Of a DNA stretch of 64,000 nucleotides, positions 1-10,553 are shown piece by piece. Location of the stretch: assembly GCF_000974365.1 (NCBI RefSeq), contig NZ_BAZW01000002.1, forward strand, positions 124,001 through 188,000, in the 5' to 3' direction. The number at the start of each line of letters is the position of its first letter. The first letter of the stretch is position 1. The translations under genes and the position numbers were made by a program. The notes under the pieces are model-generated. The model made no database searches. It was not told where the DNA came from and saw nothing but the letters and a program-made list of their open reading frames with translations. This stretch comes from Geofilum rubicundum JCM 15548 (GTDB lineage: Bacteria > Bacteroidota > Bacteroidia > Bacteroidales > Marinilabiliaceae).

Positions 1-498
1 CACGGCGCTGCTGGTGTCGCCCTTGGGTGCCGATGGGTCTTTGCGTTCGGTGCAGAATACGCCGTAGATATAGCCATCATCGTGTGGTGTCAGGCGCATG
101 TCGTACACATTGGTGTCCGGTTCATCGTTTTGGGGCAGCGTGATGGGGCGGTCCCAGAAGCGGAAATTGTCAATGCCATTCGGACTTTCGGCGATGGCAA
201 AGAAGGATTTTCGGTCGTTGCCCTCCACGCGCACCGCTAAAAGATACTTGCCCTTCCATTTGATGGCACCGGCATTGAAGGTGGCATTAAAGCCAATGCG
301 CTCCATGAAATGCGGGTTCGTTTCCGGGTTCATGTCAAATCGCCAGTGCAAGGGAATATGGTCGCGGGTCAGAATGGGGTTTTTGTATCTGCTGTAAACA
401 CCGTTTGTGCTGAAGAGCGCTTCGTTGGACTTTTCTAACAGTTGTTCATGCGTCGCCCGGATATGTTGAAAGCGACTCGTAAAAGAATTGTTTGGCAT
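1..498 (-). CDS. GH130 4-O-beta-D-mannosyl-D-glucose phosphorylase (3' end outside window)
   Basis: The minus strand is open from an ATG at 498 to the window edge, giving the first 166 residues. The protein should phosphorolyse mannosyl-glucose to mannose 1-phosphate and glucose in the cytoplasm, the last step of the Bacteroides mannan pathway. The stretches MERIGFNATFNAGAIKW, VRVEGNDRKSFFAIAESPNG and NVYDMRLTPHDDGYIYG closely match my memory of the Bacteroides fragilis GH130_1 enzyme; Asp133 in VYDMRL would be the general acid. It lies 44 bp downstream of the GH26 mannanase and is probably cotranscribed with it, the same neighbourhood as in B. fragilis. The C-terminal half is not in the window. 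Family assignment is firm; the exact substrate is inferred from GH130_1 similarity. Confidence 0.88.
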   Translation of the reverse strand, partial: MPNNSFTSRFQHIRATHEQLLEKSNEALFSTNGVYSRYKNPILTRDHIPLHWRFDMNPETNPHFMERIGFNATFNAGAIKWKGKYLLAVRVEGNDRKSFFAIAESPNGIDNFRFWDRPITLPQNDEPDTNVYDMRLTPHDDGYIYGVFCTERKDPSAPKGDTSSAV

Positions 499-542
499 AA
501 TGGTATGTTATTTTGTTTTTTACTTGTTTGAGGGTGAGACCT

Positions 543-1621
543 TTATTCTTTGTCCGTGGTATAGGCTGACCAGTCCTTTAATAACCAGATGTTTTCCTGT
601 TTCACGAAGGCCTTAAAATCTTCGGCTGCCGGATGCCCGGTGTGCGGTACATAAAAGTGGCTCAGGTCGTGGTTGCGCCATACCATGGCATAGGTTGTTT
701 TACGGGTCCACTCAGAAGCGTTGATCAGGGCACCTAAGGTTTCTGTGTACCAGTTTTCGTCACCAATACCGTCGAGGCCGGTTTCTGTAAAGGCAGCCAC
801 TTTGCCGGTCTGGTCGGCATACTTCGCCACAATCTCCAGCTTTTGGATGGCCGCCTGCAGTCCGGTTGCTCCCTGACTCAGATCGTAATAATTGTCCACC
901 CCAATGATGTCGACCAGGTCATCGCCCGGGTACCAGGTGAGATATTCTTCCTGCGAATTAAAATGGCGGTCGGGCGAGTAGGCCGTCAGAAAATTAGTGA
1001 CGCCATTTTTGTGCAGATATTCGATGCTGAAGCGGAATAGTGCTTTTAATTCTTCGGGTGTTGTCAATGAGGCGCCCCACCAGAACCAGCTGCCATCCAT
1101 TTCATGCCAGGGTCGGAAAATAAATGGGATGCTTCGCCTTCCCCGGTTTTGAGTGCTTTGAAAAAGGCAACGACCTTATCCAGGTGGTCCAGAAAGACCT
1201 CGTGGTGGGAACCACCGGGCAGGATGTGTCGAACGACCACCTCATCGGTTTCCCAGGAACTTTTGGTGCTGTCCACGGCCGAATAGGGGTGCCAGCTAAA
1301 GGTATTCACCGCGCCATTTTTGTGTGCCCAAAGGGCCAGTTCCCGCATGGTATCAAAAGGCACCTGGTCGAGGTTCACCGCATGGCCCAATTCTATACCG
1401 CCCAACTCCCAACCGAACAGGGCCGGATAATCACCGGCCAGACGCTTCACGTCTGACTCCCCTTCCACATACTTCCAGCCAATGCCATAGGCCAAATCGT
1501 CCTGGTGGCCAAAGAGGGTGGCTTCTCCGGCCATGGACTGCAGGTTTTCAAATAGTACTTGGGAGGAAGATTTAGGTGCTTCCTCTTTGGCTTGGGACTG
1601 GCACGACAACAGGGTGGCCAT
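543..1621 (-). CDS. GH26 beta-mannanase, frameshifted; joined in frame to upstream GH27
   Basis: Endo-acting beta-mannanase of family GH26, expected to release mannobiose from mannan at the cell surface or in the periplasm. The acid/base Glu is in RPWHEMDGSWFWWG and the nucleophile Glu in AAFTETGLDGIG; both are present. The reading frame changes near 1130, where one missing base (GEGEG-IPFIFRPWHE) separates the two parts, so the intact gene must be read with one correction. The N-terminus is odd: the segment METhionine at 1621 followed by ATLLSCQSQAKEE resembles the end of a lipoprotein signal peptide (lipobox LLSC), yet the charged and hydrophobic start of the signal is missing and the frame runs straight on from the GH27 gene. 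This is either a true GH27-GH26 fusion or a deletion or assembly collapse at the junction. Confidence 0.85.
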
Positions 1622-2811
1622 CCACACATCACGACCGGGTATCCCGATACTCAGTTTTTTGGAGGTGGTGCCCTGGTCTTTTTTGGCCCAGACATCACGA
1701 ATGCTATGGGTGGATTTTGAAAAATCCACCTGTCGGTTAAATACCTCGTCGGTAATCACATGGTCTTTCCAGTCGAAGGACACATCAATGGCTGCATCCC
1801 CCCTGTTAAGAAACATCACGGCCCATTGGTTTTCGCTTAAAGGTTTAAACCAGATTTCCAGGTCGCCATCTACCAGGTAGCGGAAAGCCTGAATCGCCAG
1901 TTTGTCCTGGTTAACGGCAATCACCTCATCGTTGGTGAGTATTTCGAGGGTTTCTTCGGTCATGTTGCGCAGGTCGTTTCCGGATATAAGGGGTGCCGAT
2001 AGCATGGCCCAAATGGAGAAATGGCCCCGGTCTTCGTTGACACTCATTCCGTTACCAACCTGCAGCATATCGGGGTCATTATAGTGACCGGGGCCTGATA
2101 CTTTCGGATGTTGAATTCGCGGTGCATGTCCAGTATTTTCAAAATGCCCCAGGACGACCAGTCACCATGGCTGTGTTCGCAGTCCCAGCAGTTGTATATA
2201 TCTCCGGTGGTGCGCCAAAGGTGTCCTACTTCACGGGCCCATTCCCAAGGTTTATTGTGGCCCCAGTCGCACAGGCTGAAAACGATGGGTCTGCCGGCTT
2301 CTTTGAGTGCCTGACTCATGGTGGTATAAGCGCCAATTCCCGTCAGGCCTTCGGTATCGCACCAGTCATACTTTAAATAGTCGATGCCCCAGGAGGCATA
2401 GGTTTTGGCATCCTGGTATTCATGTCCCCGACTCCCGGGGTAACCGGCACAAGTTGTGTTGCCGGCATCTGAGTAGATGCCGAACTTTAAGCCTTTGGCG
2501 TGGATATAATCTGCCAAGGCCTTCATCCCTGAAGGAAAGCGATCGGGATCTGCCTGGATAAAGCCCAGACTGTCCCGTTGGGCGTGCCAGCAGTCGTCAA
2601 TCACAATGTACTCGTAACCGGCATCTCTCATACCCGTTTCAACCATGGCATCCGCCATTTGGCGGATCATGTCTTCATTAATTTCGCACTGAAATTTGTT
2701 CCAGCTGTTCCAGCCCATTGGTGGGGTCAGGGCCAAATTTTCAAATTTCTGCGCATGTGGATTCAACGCCAATATCATCAGTGCCATAAATGTCAAAAGA
2801 CTTGTCTTCAT
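1622..2811 (-). CDS. GH27 alpha-galactosidase, frameshifted
   Basis: Alpha-galactosidase that should remove galactose side chains from galactomannan. An N-terminal signal peptide (MKTSLLTFMALMILALNPHAQ) precedes the GH27 barrel. Visible motifs are PMGWNSWN (residues 31-38), IDDCWH (71-76), GIYSDAG (111-117), YLKYDWCD with the nucleophile Asp149, and RTTGDIYNCW with the acid/base Asp204. The frame breaks near 2092, where the expected segment QAPGHYNDPDMLQVGNG needs one extra C in a CCCC run; after this correction the protein continues through the beta-sandwich C-terminal domain to about 1640. It has no visible stop codon and runs into the GH26 sequence. It is the first gene of the mannan cluster on this strand. 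Confidence 0.88.
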
Positions 2812-3120
2812 GTTGCCGGCTTTAAAAGATTAATAAGATCGGTATCTGCCAAAAAGCGGGGTGTAAAGGGGGTGGGCCAATGAGGTGTTTTAACGGCTGC
2901 AAATTAGATGGAAAACCCCTTCGCAACAAATACAATTCTATCACTTACTTATAAGATTATAAATCCGGCCATTTATCTGCCGACCTCTATTTTTAAGGTC
3001 TTAATTATTATTCCCTTAGAAGGCTTGTTCAACCTTTTTTGATGAATGCCTGTTACCTCTTTGCGCAATTTGTTATTTTTGTTTTTTTATTCTCACGGAC
3101 GCTTTTAAGCCATTATTCTT
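2812..3120. promoter_or_regulatory. Divergent intergenic region between GH27 and dnaE, with candidate dnaE -7 box
   Basis: This 309-base AT-rich stretch separates two divergent genes. On the plus strand TATTTTTG at 3074-3081 fits the Bacteroidota -7 consensus TAnnTTTG and lies 39 bases before the dnaE ATG; no well-spaced -33 TTTG is seen. For the GH27 gene only an imperfect TAATTTG on the minus strand (2900-2906) was noted. I see no RNA gene or coding sequence here. Confidence 0.35.
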
Positions 3121-6100
3121 ATGTCGTTAATTCCCTTCACACACCTGCATGTGCACTCGCAATATTCTATTTTGGATGGTCAGGCCAGCGTTAGCGCTTT
3201 GGTCAGTAAGGCCGCTGAAGACGGGATGAAAGCCATTGCACTGACCGACCATGGCAACATGATGGGCATCAAGGAGTTTTTTGATACCTGTAAAAAGAAG
3301 GGGGTGAAACCCATTATGGGGGTGGAAGCTTATGTGGCTGAGCGGACCATTGCTGACCGGTCCGATAAGGTGTTGGACCGGTCGGGACGCCACCTTATTT
3401 TGCTGGCCAAGAACAAGACGGGCTACCGGAATTTGTTAAAGCTGACTTCGATTGCCAGTGTGGAAGGGTTCTTTTACCGGCCACGTATTGATAAACAACT
3501 GTTGGAGAAGCACCATGAAGGTTTGATTGTGACTTCTGCCTGTCTGGGTGGTGAGGTGCCCAGAAAAATCATGAATAACGATTTGGATGGTGCCCGTCAG
3601 GCCATTTTATGGTACAAGGATATTTTTGGGGAGGATTACTATCTGGAACTGCAGCGGCACCCTTCGGAAGATCCGCGCATGCGAGAGCTGGTTTACGATG
3701 AACAGGTGCGGGTCAATGAGCAGTTGTTGATGTTGTCGAAGGAGCTGGGGGTTAAGGTGGTGGCAGCCAACGATGTGCATTTTGCCGACGCAAAAATGGC
3801 AGAGGCGCATGACATTATGATATGTATGAATACGGGCAAGGATCAGGAGGATGAATCCCGTATGCGCTATACCCGCCAGGAGTGGTTCAAAACCACGGAA
3901 GAAATGAACCGGCTTTTTGCCGATGTGCCGGAAGCTTTGTTAAGCACGCAGGAAATTGCCGAGAAGGTGGAGGCCTTTGAACTCAACTCAGGCCCCATTA
4001 TGCCGCTGTTCCCCATACCGGAAGATTTTGGAACCTGGGAAGGCTATAAAACCCAATTCACCGAAGACGATTTAAAGCAGGAGTTTGGCCCCGAGCGTTA
4101 TGAAAGTCTGGGAGGTGATTACGACCACCTGCTGCGGGTAAAGCTGGAGGCAGACTATCTGGAGCATCTGACTTATAAGGGGGCCAAAAAGTTTTACGGT
4201 GATCCCTTACCGGATCATGTGAAGGAGCGGATTGATTTTGAGCTGGAGACGGTGAAAACCATGGGTTTTCCCGGATACTTCCTGATTGTTCAGGATTTTA
4301 TCAATGCGGCCCGCGACATGGGCGTGCTGGTGGGCCCCGGCCGGGGATCGGCCGCGGGATCGGCGGTGGCCTACTGTGTGGGAATTACCTCGGTGGACCC
4401 CATTAAATATGATTTGCTGTTCGAGCGTTTCCTTAATCCGGACCGTATTTCCATGCCCGATGTGGACATCGATTTTGATGACGATGGCCGGGCTTTGGTA
4501 CTCGATTGGGTGGCTCAGAAATATGGCAAGGATAAGGTGGCGCATATTTGCACCTTGGGAACCATGGCCGCCAAGTCGGCCATAAAGGACGTGGGGCGGG
4601 TGCTAAGGCTGCCGCTTTCGGAAACCGACCGCATTTCCAAATTGATTCCTGAAAAACCGGGCACCAAGCTGGCCAATGCTTTCAGGGAGGTTATTTCGCT
4701 TGAAAAAGAAAAGGGCAGCGTGGATCTGGCTTTGGTGCACATCGAGAAGAAACTCTCTGAAGCCCGTAATGGTGGCAAGGATAAAGAGGCCGCCCGTATG
4801 GAAATGCTGCAGATTTTTGCCCGCGAAATTATCAAGGGACGGATGGAGGAGGACGGCAAGTTGTTGAAGACGCTTGAACTGGCCTGTGATTTGGAAGGTT
4901 CTATCCGGCAGACCGGTGTGCACGCCTGTGGCGTGCTCATAGGGCGCGATCCGCTGGATGAGCACATCCCCCTGATGCCGGCCAAGGAAGCCAATTTGTT
5001 GGTGACCCAGTACGATGGCACGCTGGTCGAATCCATCGGTTTGTTGAAGATGGACTTTCTGGGCTTAAAAACTTTGTCGATTATCAAGGAAGCTTTGGAG
5101 CCATCAAACTTTCCAAAGGCTTGGATGTGGACATGGAGCAGATTCCGGATGATGACGAAAAAACCTTTCAGTTGTTCAGTAAGGGAGAAACCACCGCCAT
5201 TTTCCAGTTTGAGTCGGCCGGTATGAAAAAGTACCTGCGGGAGTTGCAACCCAACCGTTTTGAAGATCTGGTGGCCATGAATGCCCTGTACCGCCCGGGT
5301 CCCATGGAATACATTCCCAACTATGTAGCACGTAAACACGGTCGGGAAGACATCTACTACGATCACCCCTTGATGGAATCCTATCTGAAAGACACCTATG
5401 GTATTACGGTCTTTCAGGAGCAGGTGATGCTCTTGTCACGTAAGCTGGGCGGCTTCACCCGTGGTGAATCCGACTCCCTGCGGAAGGCCATGGGTAAAAA
5501 GCTTTTTGACATGATGGCCAAACTGAAGGCCAAATTCGATGAAGGCTGTAAAGCGAACCCCGATTTTGTCAAAGGCTGCGAGGAACTGGATAAAAAACCG
5601 CAGGAGGTCATCGACAAAATATGGAAGGACTGGGAAGCCTTTGCCAGTTATGCCTTTAACAAGTCGCACTCGGTGTGTTATGCCAATTTGGCGTATCAAA
5701 CGGGTTACCTTAAAGCCCACTATCCGGCGGAGTTTATGGCGGGGGTATTGAGCCGCAACCTCAGCGACATTACCAAAATTACCACCTTCATGGAGGAGTG
5801 CCGGCGCATGGGCATGGATGTGCTGGGACCCGATTTGAATGAGAGTTTCCTCAAGTTTACGGTGAATAAGGAAGGCGCTCTGCGCTTTGGAATGGCTGCC
5901 ATTAAAGGTGTGGGTGAAGGCGTGGTGATGGAGATTATCAAAGAACGGGAGAAGCGGGGCCCTTCAAAGATGTGTTTGATTTTGTGGAGCGCATCAGTCT
6001 CCAGGTGATCAATAAAAAAGCCGTGGAAGCTCTGGCAGCCGCTGGTGCCTTTGATAATTTGGGTAAAATGCACCGGGCGCAATTCTTTGCACCCATGCCC

Positions 6101-6910
6101 GGAGAAGAGGGCTCCTTTATTGAGCGTATTCTGCGTTACGGCAACCGTTACCAGGTAGATAAGGCCTCGGCACAAAATTCCTTGTTTGGTTCGGGTGATA
6201 TGGCCATCGAAATTAAGAAGCCGGAAATTCCCATGTGCAACGAATTTACCACGCTTGAGAAGCTCGAAAAGGAGAAGGACCTGATTGGTATTTATCTGTC
6301 GGCCCATCCCCTGGACGATTACAAGCTGGAGCTGCGGAATTTCTGTAATCTTCAGGTGAGTGCTTTCAGTGATCTGGAAGCCATTCGTGGCAGGGAATTT
6401 ACCGTGGGTGGCATGGTCACCAATGTGCGTAAGGGACTCACCAAAAAAGGAAATGATTTTGCCATTGTGACACTGGAGGACTTCAGCGGGTCCTTTGATT
6501 TTGCCTTTTTTGGTCAGGATTACATCAATTTTGTCAGTATCATCAATAATGCACGGTTTTTGATGGTGAAGGGCCGGGTTCAACCCCGCAAGCGTTGGAA
6601 GGAGGATCAGGAGGAGGTGCTGGAGGTAAAGGTGAATAAGATTTCGCTTTTGTCGGAGGTGCTCGAAAACCAGGTGCAAAATTTAACCCTGCGCATTCCT
6701 TTACAGGGCTTGACGCATGAAGTGGTAACGGAATTGGCCCAAATATCCATGGAAAACAGAGGCAAGGTGACTCTGCGTTTTCAGGTGTATGACGAAGAAA
6801 ATGAGCGACAGCATGTGCAGCTATTGTCGCGCTCTGTATCTGTTAGCCTGACCAGCGAGTTGGTTCGGTTTTTTGAAGAGCGACCGGAAATTTCTATGTC
6901 GCTGAGTTAG
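3121..6910 (+). CDS. dnaE: DNA polymerase III subunit alpha (two frameshifts)
   Basis: Replicative polymerase of the holoenzyme, about 1,260 residues after correction, normal for the Bacteroidota DnaE. It begins with the PHP domain (HLHVHSQYSILDG, residues 8-20), then the polymerase core with GPGRGSAAGS and the catalytic aspartates in PDVDIDFDDDGR (about residue 446), and ends with an OB-fold around residues 1090-1140 (FTVGGMVTNVRKG). Two frame changes break it: near 5100 (GAG-GCC-ATC expected, one G short) and near 5960 (GGGCCC-TTC, one C short, giving GPFKDVFDF). Both are repaired by one base and no conserved residue is lost. As dnaE is essential, these are almost certainly sequence errors. 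The ATG at 3121 immediately precedes the conserved PHP start. Confidence 0.96.
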
Positions 6911-6931
6911 GTAATAAATGGCAAATTTGGT

Positions 6932-6939
6932 TATCTTTG
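6932..6939 (+). promoter_or_regulatory. Candidate trxA -7 promoter element
   Basis: TATCTTTG matches the Bacteroidota TAnnTTTG consensus, 22 bases after the dnaE stop and about 105 bases before trxA. It suggests that trxA has its own transcript with a leader of roughly 100 nt. No good -33 TTTG was found at the usual spacing. Confidence 0.45.
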
Positions 6940-7043
6940 AACAAGGCAGGCTGTTAAGTGTTTAATCTTTCACAGTGATTACCAATGCGTAATCCCTTGC
7001 AAGTTAATGTATCGTATTAATTATATTAGAAAATTTAGAAATT

Positions 7044-7361
7044 ATGGCAATTGAAGTAACTGATGCTAATTTTGAAGAACTGGTTTTGAAAGCGGATAAG
7101 CCGGTTTTGGTGGATTTTTGGGCTGAGTGGTGTGGCCCTTGTAGAATGGTAGCTCCTGTTGTAGCTGAACTGGCCGAAGAATATAAGGACACGGCCGTCA
7201 TTACCAAAATGGATGTGGACAGTAACCCTGAAACTTCTGTAAAGTTTGGCATTCGCAACATTCCAACCATTTTGTTCTTTAAGAACGGAGAAGTGGTGGA
7301 CAAGCAGGTAGGTGCCGTACCAAAAACCATTTTGGCCTCTAAATTAGATGCCATCGTATAA
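7044..7361 (+). CDS. trxA: Thioredoxin
   Basis: A 105-residue cytoplasmic thioredoxin that reduces protein disulfides. The active site WCGPC is at residues 29-33, and the cis-proline loop [10 protein letters not shown] and [13 protein letters not shown] follow in the usual positions. The length and lack of a signal peptide fit TrxA rather than a TlpA-like protein. It is followed by a strong bidirectional terminator, so it is probably transcribed alone from the element at 6932-6939. Confidence 0.95.
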   Translation: MAIEVTDANFEELVLKADKPVLVDFWAEWCGPCRMVAPVVAELAEEYKDTAVITKMDVDSNPETSVKFGIRNIPTILFFKNGEVVDKQVGAVPKTILASKLDAIV

Positions 7362-7384
7362 CTCAGAAAAGCCAAAAGCTTTAT

Positions 7385-7419
7385 AAAAAAACGGCTGTCG
7401 CAAGACAGCCGTTTTTTTT
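7385..7419. terminator. Bidirectional Rho-independent terminator between trxA and the nucleoside transporter gene
   Basis: A perfect 9-bp stem, ACGGCTGTC (7391-7399) with GACAGCCGT (7404-7412), encloses a GCAA tetraloop. It is flanked by an A run on the left and a T run on the right, so it can stop transcription from both convergent genes. The right-hand T run overlaps the last bases of the transporter gene. Confidence 0.92.
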
Positions 7420-8824
7420 AGCCTAGGATCATTCCGATAATAGTGGCAGAAAGCAGCGACGCCAGCGTACCCGCCAGCAGCGCCCGCATTCCCAACTGAG
7501 ACAGCAGCACCCGTTTGCCGGGGGCCAGTGACCCGATGCCGCCAATCTGAATCCCGATGGAGGCCACATTGGCAAAGCCGCAGAGAATGTAGGTGGCCAT
7601 GATGATGGATTTTTCCTGCATGAAGGCGCCGGTTGATTTGAGTTCTCCCAGACTGACATAACCAATGAACTCCGTCATGATGAGTTTCTCACCCAATACC
7701 CGTCCCACCAGGTCGATGTCGGGACCCGGAACCCCCAACAACCACATTAGGGGGGCAAATAAATAGCCCAGCATGAATTGCAACGAAAGTTCCGTGTAGC
7801 TGCCATTGGTGGCGGAAGCAATGATTTCATTCAGGCCGGTCCAGTCGCCCACCTTCAAAAAGATGAAATTGAACATGGCAATGAAGGCGATAAAAACCAG
7901 GAGCATACCGGCCACATTCACGGCCAGGCGAACGCCCTCGGTGGTGCCGTTGGATATGGCATCCAGTACGTTTTTGCCGATGCGTTCCTTGCTGACTTCC
8001 ACCTCTTTCTCAATGGCTTCGGTCTGGGGCACCAGAATTTTGGCAATGACCACCACGCCGGGTGCGGCCATGATGGAGGCGGCCAGCAGATGCTTGGCGT
8101 AAATGAGTTCCTGAACCGGGTCGCCACCCCCCAATACTTTTATGTAAACGGCCAATACCCCGCCGGCCAGGGTAGCCATACCGCCGGCCATGACCAGCAG
8201 CATTTCTGAGCGGTTCATTTTCTCCAGGTAGGCCTTGATCATCAGGGGCGACTCGGTCTGTCCCAGAAAAATATTTCCCGCCACCGAGAGACTTTCGGCA
8301 CCGGAGAGTTTGAGCAGTCGGGTCATGCCCAAAGCCAGAAAATAAACCACCTTTTGAATGATGCCAAAGTAAAACAGCACACTGGTGATGGCGGAAAAGA
8401 AGATGATGGTCGGCAAGATGGTAATGGCAAAATTGATCAGTGAAGACTCAATCTGACCAGTGATCATGCTGCTGAAAAGGAACTCAACGCCCGCCTCGGT
8501 AAAGCTGAGGATTTTGACAAAGATCTTGCCCACCACATCGAAAATGGACTGGACAAAGGGAACGTAGAGAATGCTGAGGGCCAGCGCCAATTGAAGGGCC
8601 AATCCGATCAATACCACCCGCCAATTGATGGCTTTGCGGTTGGTGCTGAAAGCCCAGGAAATGGCTATGATAACAGACATGCCGACGATTCCCCGAAGCA
8701 AACCGGTCAATGAAAAGCCGCCGCCTCCGGGAACAGCGACCTCGCTTAGGGTGGCTGTGGATTCGGCTAACAGACTTGAGGCGCTAAAAATGGCAAGGAG
8801 CAGCAGGGCAATGAATTTCTTCAT
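7418..8824 (-). CDS. Concentrative nucleoside transporter (CNT/NupC family)
   Basis: A 468-residue inner-membrane protein predicted to import nucleosides with H+ or Na+. A signal-like N-terminus (MKKFIALLLLAIFSASSLLA) precedes a run of membrane helices. The CNT signature regions are visible: GNIFLGQTESPLMIKAYLEKMNRSEML and the C-terminal FANVASIGIQIGGIGSLAP. The extra N-terminal signal-like segment resembles CNT proteins of other Bacteroidota. It starts 19 bp after the bifunctional-nuclease gene and is probably cotranscribed with it. Substrate specificity cannot be read from the sequence. Confidence 0.9.
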   Translation of the reverse strand: MKKFIALLLLAIFSASSLLAESTATLSEVAVPGGGGFSLTGLLRGIVGMSVIIAISWAFSTNRKAINWRVVLIGLALQLALALSILYVPFVQSIFDVVGKIFVKILSFTEAGVEFLFSSMITGQIESSLINFAITILPTIIFFSAITSVLFYFGIIQKVVYFLALGMTRLLKLSGAESLSVAGNIFLGQTESPLMIKAYLEKMNRSEMLLVMAGGMATLAGGVLAVYIKVLGGGDPVQELIYAKHLLAASIMAAPGVVVIAKILVPQTEAIEKEVEVSKERIGKNVLDAISNGTTEGVRLAVNVAGMLLVFIAFIAMFNFIFLKVGDWTGLNEIIASATNGSYTELSLQFMLGYLFAPLMWLLGVPGPDIDLVGRVLGEKLIMTEFIGYVSLGELKSTGAFMQEKSIIMATYILCGFANVASIGIQIGGIGSLAPGKRVLLSQLGMRALLAGTLASLLSATIIGMILG

Positions 8825-8843
8825 AGAGGTGGTATGAGTAGGA

Positions 8844-9455
8844 CTATTTATCTCTTTTATTGATTTCGTCCCTGATTTTTGAAGCCTTCTCGTAGTTTTC
8901 AGATTGAACCGCCTCGTCGAGCATCACCTGAAGTTCTTCGAGTGATTTGGTGACTAAAGGATTGTCTGGAGTACCTTTGGTTCCGCTGGTGGAAGAGGCG
9001 GAAGTTGTTACGGGTCCGTTGGCATCTTTGGCATCACCAAAATCCAATACAATGCCGGCTTTGGCGAGAATTTCTTCGTAGGTAAATATGGGGCAGTTAA
9101 AACGAAGGGCCAGAGCTACGGCATCTGAGGTGCGGGAGTCAATGCGTACCACTTCGTCATTTTTAACACAAACCAATTCAGAATAAAAAATGCCTTCTTC
9201 CAATTTGTAAATCACCACTTCGAGCAACTGAACATGAAAGGCTTTGGCGAAATTCAGAAACAAATCGTGGGTCAGGGGACGTGGCGGTTCCAATCCTTCT
9301 AATTTGATGGCAATGGATTGGGCTTCCACGCCGCCGATGATAATGGGGATTCTTCGTTCGCCTTCTTCTTCCGCCAGTACAAGCGCGTAGGCACCTGATT
9401 GCGTTTGCGAATAGGAAAGTCCCAGTATATTAAGTTTTACTTTTTGCTTGTTCAT
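8844..9455 (-). CDS. Bifunctional nuclease family protein (BFN/DUF151) with UvrB/UvrC motif
   Basis: A 203-residue cytoplasmic protein. The BFN domain covers residues 1-140 (SGAYALVLAEEEGERRIPIIIGGVEAQSIA, RPLTHDLF, SRTSDAVALALRFNCPIF). A low-complexity Thr/Ser linker joins it to a C-terminal UVR-type helical hairpin (LEELQVMLDEAVQSENYEKASKIRDEI). Plant members have DNase/RNase activity, but the bacterial role is unclear, so only the family is claimed. It is the first gene of a two-gene unit with the nucleoside transporter, which hints at, but does not prove, a link to nucleic-acid turnover. Confidence 0.88.
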   Translation of the reverse strand: MNKQKVKLNILGLSYSQTQSGAYALVLAEEEGERRIPIIIGGVEAQSIAIKLEGLEPPRPLTHDLFLNFAKAFHVQLLEVVIYKLEEGIFYSELVCVKNDEVVRIDSRTSDAVALALRFNCPIFTYEEILAKAGIVLDFGDAKDANGPVTTSASSTSGTKGTPDNPLVTKSLEELQVMLDEAVQSENYEKASKIRDEINKRDK

Positions 9456-9547
9456 GAAAAAGGTGATTTTCTGCCTGAATATCAGCTGTTACGTTTTTGG
9501 TACCGGCCAAAATGATGGTTTTAAAATTCAATTTATGGTTCCAAAAA

Positions 9548-9555
9548 CAAATATA
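9548..9555 (-). promoter_or_regulatory. Candidate -7 promoter element for the BFN-transporter unit
   Basis: Read on the minus strand this is TATATTTG, a full match to TAnnTTTG, about 93 bases before the BFN start codon. No clear -33 element was found. The gap 9456-9591 holds nothing else that I recognise. Confidence 0.4.
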
Positions 9556-9591
9556 GGAATTTGTTTTTAGAACAGGGATGTTCGGGCCAAT

Positions 9592-10553
9592 TTATTGGGA
9601 ATCATCTCTTGGTTGCAGGAGGGCTGCCACTATGGATGGAAGCGCCAGGTTGATGACCCAGATTAAGAATACGGAGGCAACAATGCCTGCGCTGTTGGGC
9701 GATAGCATGCTGAAAAGAAACAGGGCGATCGAACTTCGTATGCCCAGGTCGGCCACCGCCATAGTGGGCAATAGGGTGATGGCTGCGTAGTAGGTCATTA
9801 TCAGACCCAGGTCTGATAAGCCCGTTGAAATATCAAAAAACCAAAGCATCAGCCACAGTTGAAAATTGTAGATGGCATACCGCAGAATGGTTAGTCCGCC
9901 CACTTTCACTGTCCGTCTCACGCCCAATTGACCAATGGCCCGGAGATGGGCCAATAGTTGCCGGACGAGGGGCCGGCTCTTAAATATGCGGGCCAGGACG
10001 TACAGGAAGATGGCCATGAGGGCGACTGCAGGGTGGTGATGAGCGAATATTCCAGGATGCCTTTTTGCAGGTTGGCAAAGATGGTATTGTCTGCCGCCGT
10101 GAGGTTTTGGGTGAGTATGATCCCGGCCAGTCCACCCAACATCAAAACGACGTTTTGAATGATGCTGCCCGTAGCTGAAAGCAGAAAACCCTTCGTGCGC
10201 AGTCCCGAACGCAACAAAAGTCCCTTAACCACCGGTTCGCCTGCACGGGCCGGGGTGATCATGCCCGTCTGTATGCCTTTGACCACCTGATAAAGGGTGT
10301 TGTGCCAGGATTGATGGACGATGGCGCCTGAAAGTTGTCGCCACTTAGCGCTTTCCAAGGCAATGTTGATGACGGCCAGCATCAGTTGCAGACAAAGAAG
10401 GCCGGTCAGTGGCCAGCGTTGGTGATAGAGCGTGTCAAAAAACAGTTCCCAATCCTTAAATTGAATCAGGCGCCAGGTGATGTAGGCCAGCGCTGCCAGG
10501 GATAGGCCCCATTGTAAAAAGCGGGCTACGACCTTATGGTGGCGCCTCCTCAT
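9592..10553 (-). CDS. LPG-synthase-type (UPF0104) membrane protein, second of a tandem pair, frameshifted
   Basis: Inner-membrane protein of about 320 residues from the lysylphosphatidylglycerol synthase TM family (flippase-like half of MprF). Family features seen are the basic N-terminus, the ESAKWRQL segment, the ITPARAGEPVVKGLLL motif and several hydrophobic helices. It lacks a cytosolic aminoacyl-transferase domain, so lipid lysylation is not expected; its cargo is unknown. The ATG at 10553 overlaps the stop codon of the preceding gene (ATGA), indicating translational coupling. The frame changes near 10025 (expected TTLAVALMAIFLYV), fixed by one base. It ends as PRDDSQ at 9592. Confidence 0.75.

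Noticed and set aside
5100-5960. Programmed frameshifting or an intein as explanation for the dnaE breaks
   Set aside because: No slippery heptamer or downstream pseudoknot is evident, and no extra sequence is inserted; a single missing base explains each break.
4515-6679. Long minus-strand open frames (283 and 319 codons) opposite dnaE
   Set aside because: They lie antisense to conserved dnaE domains, show no recognisable motif, and have the low-complexity, His/Arg/Ser-rich composition of shadow frames.
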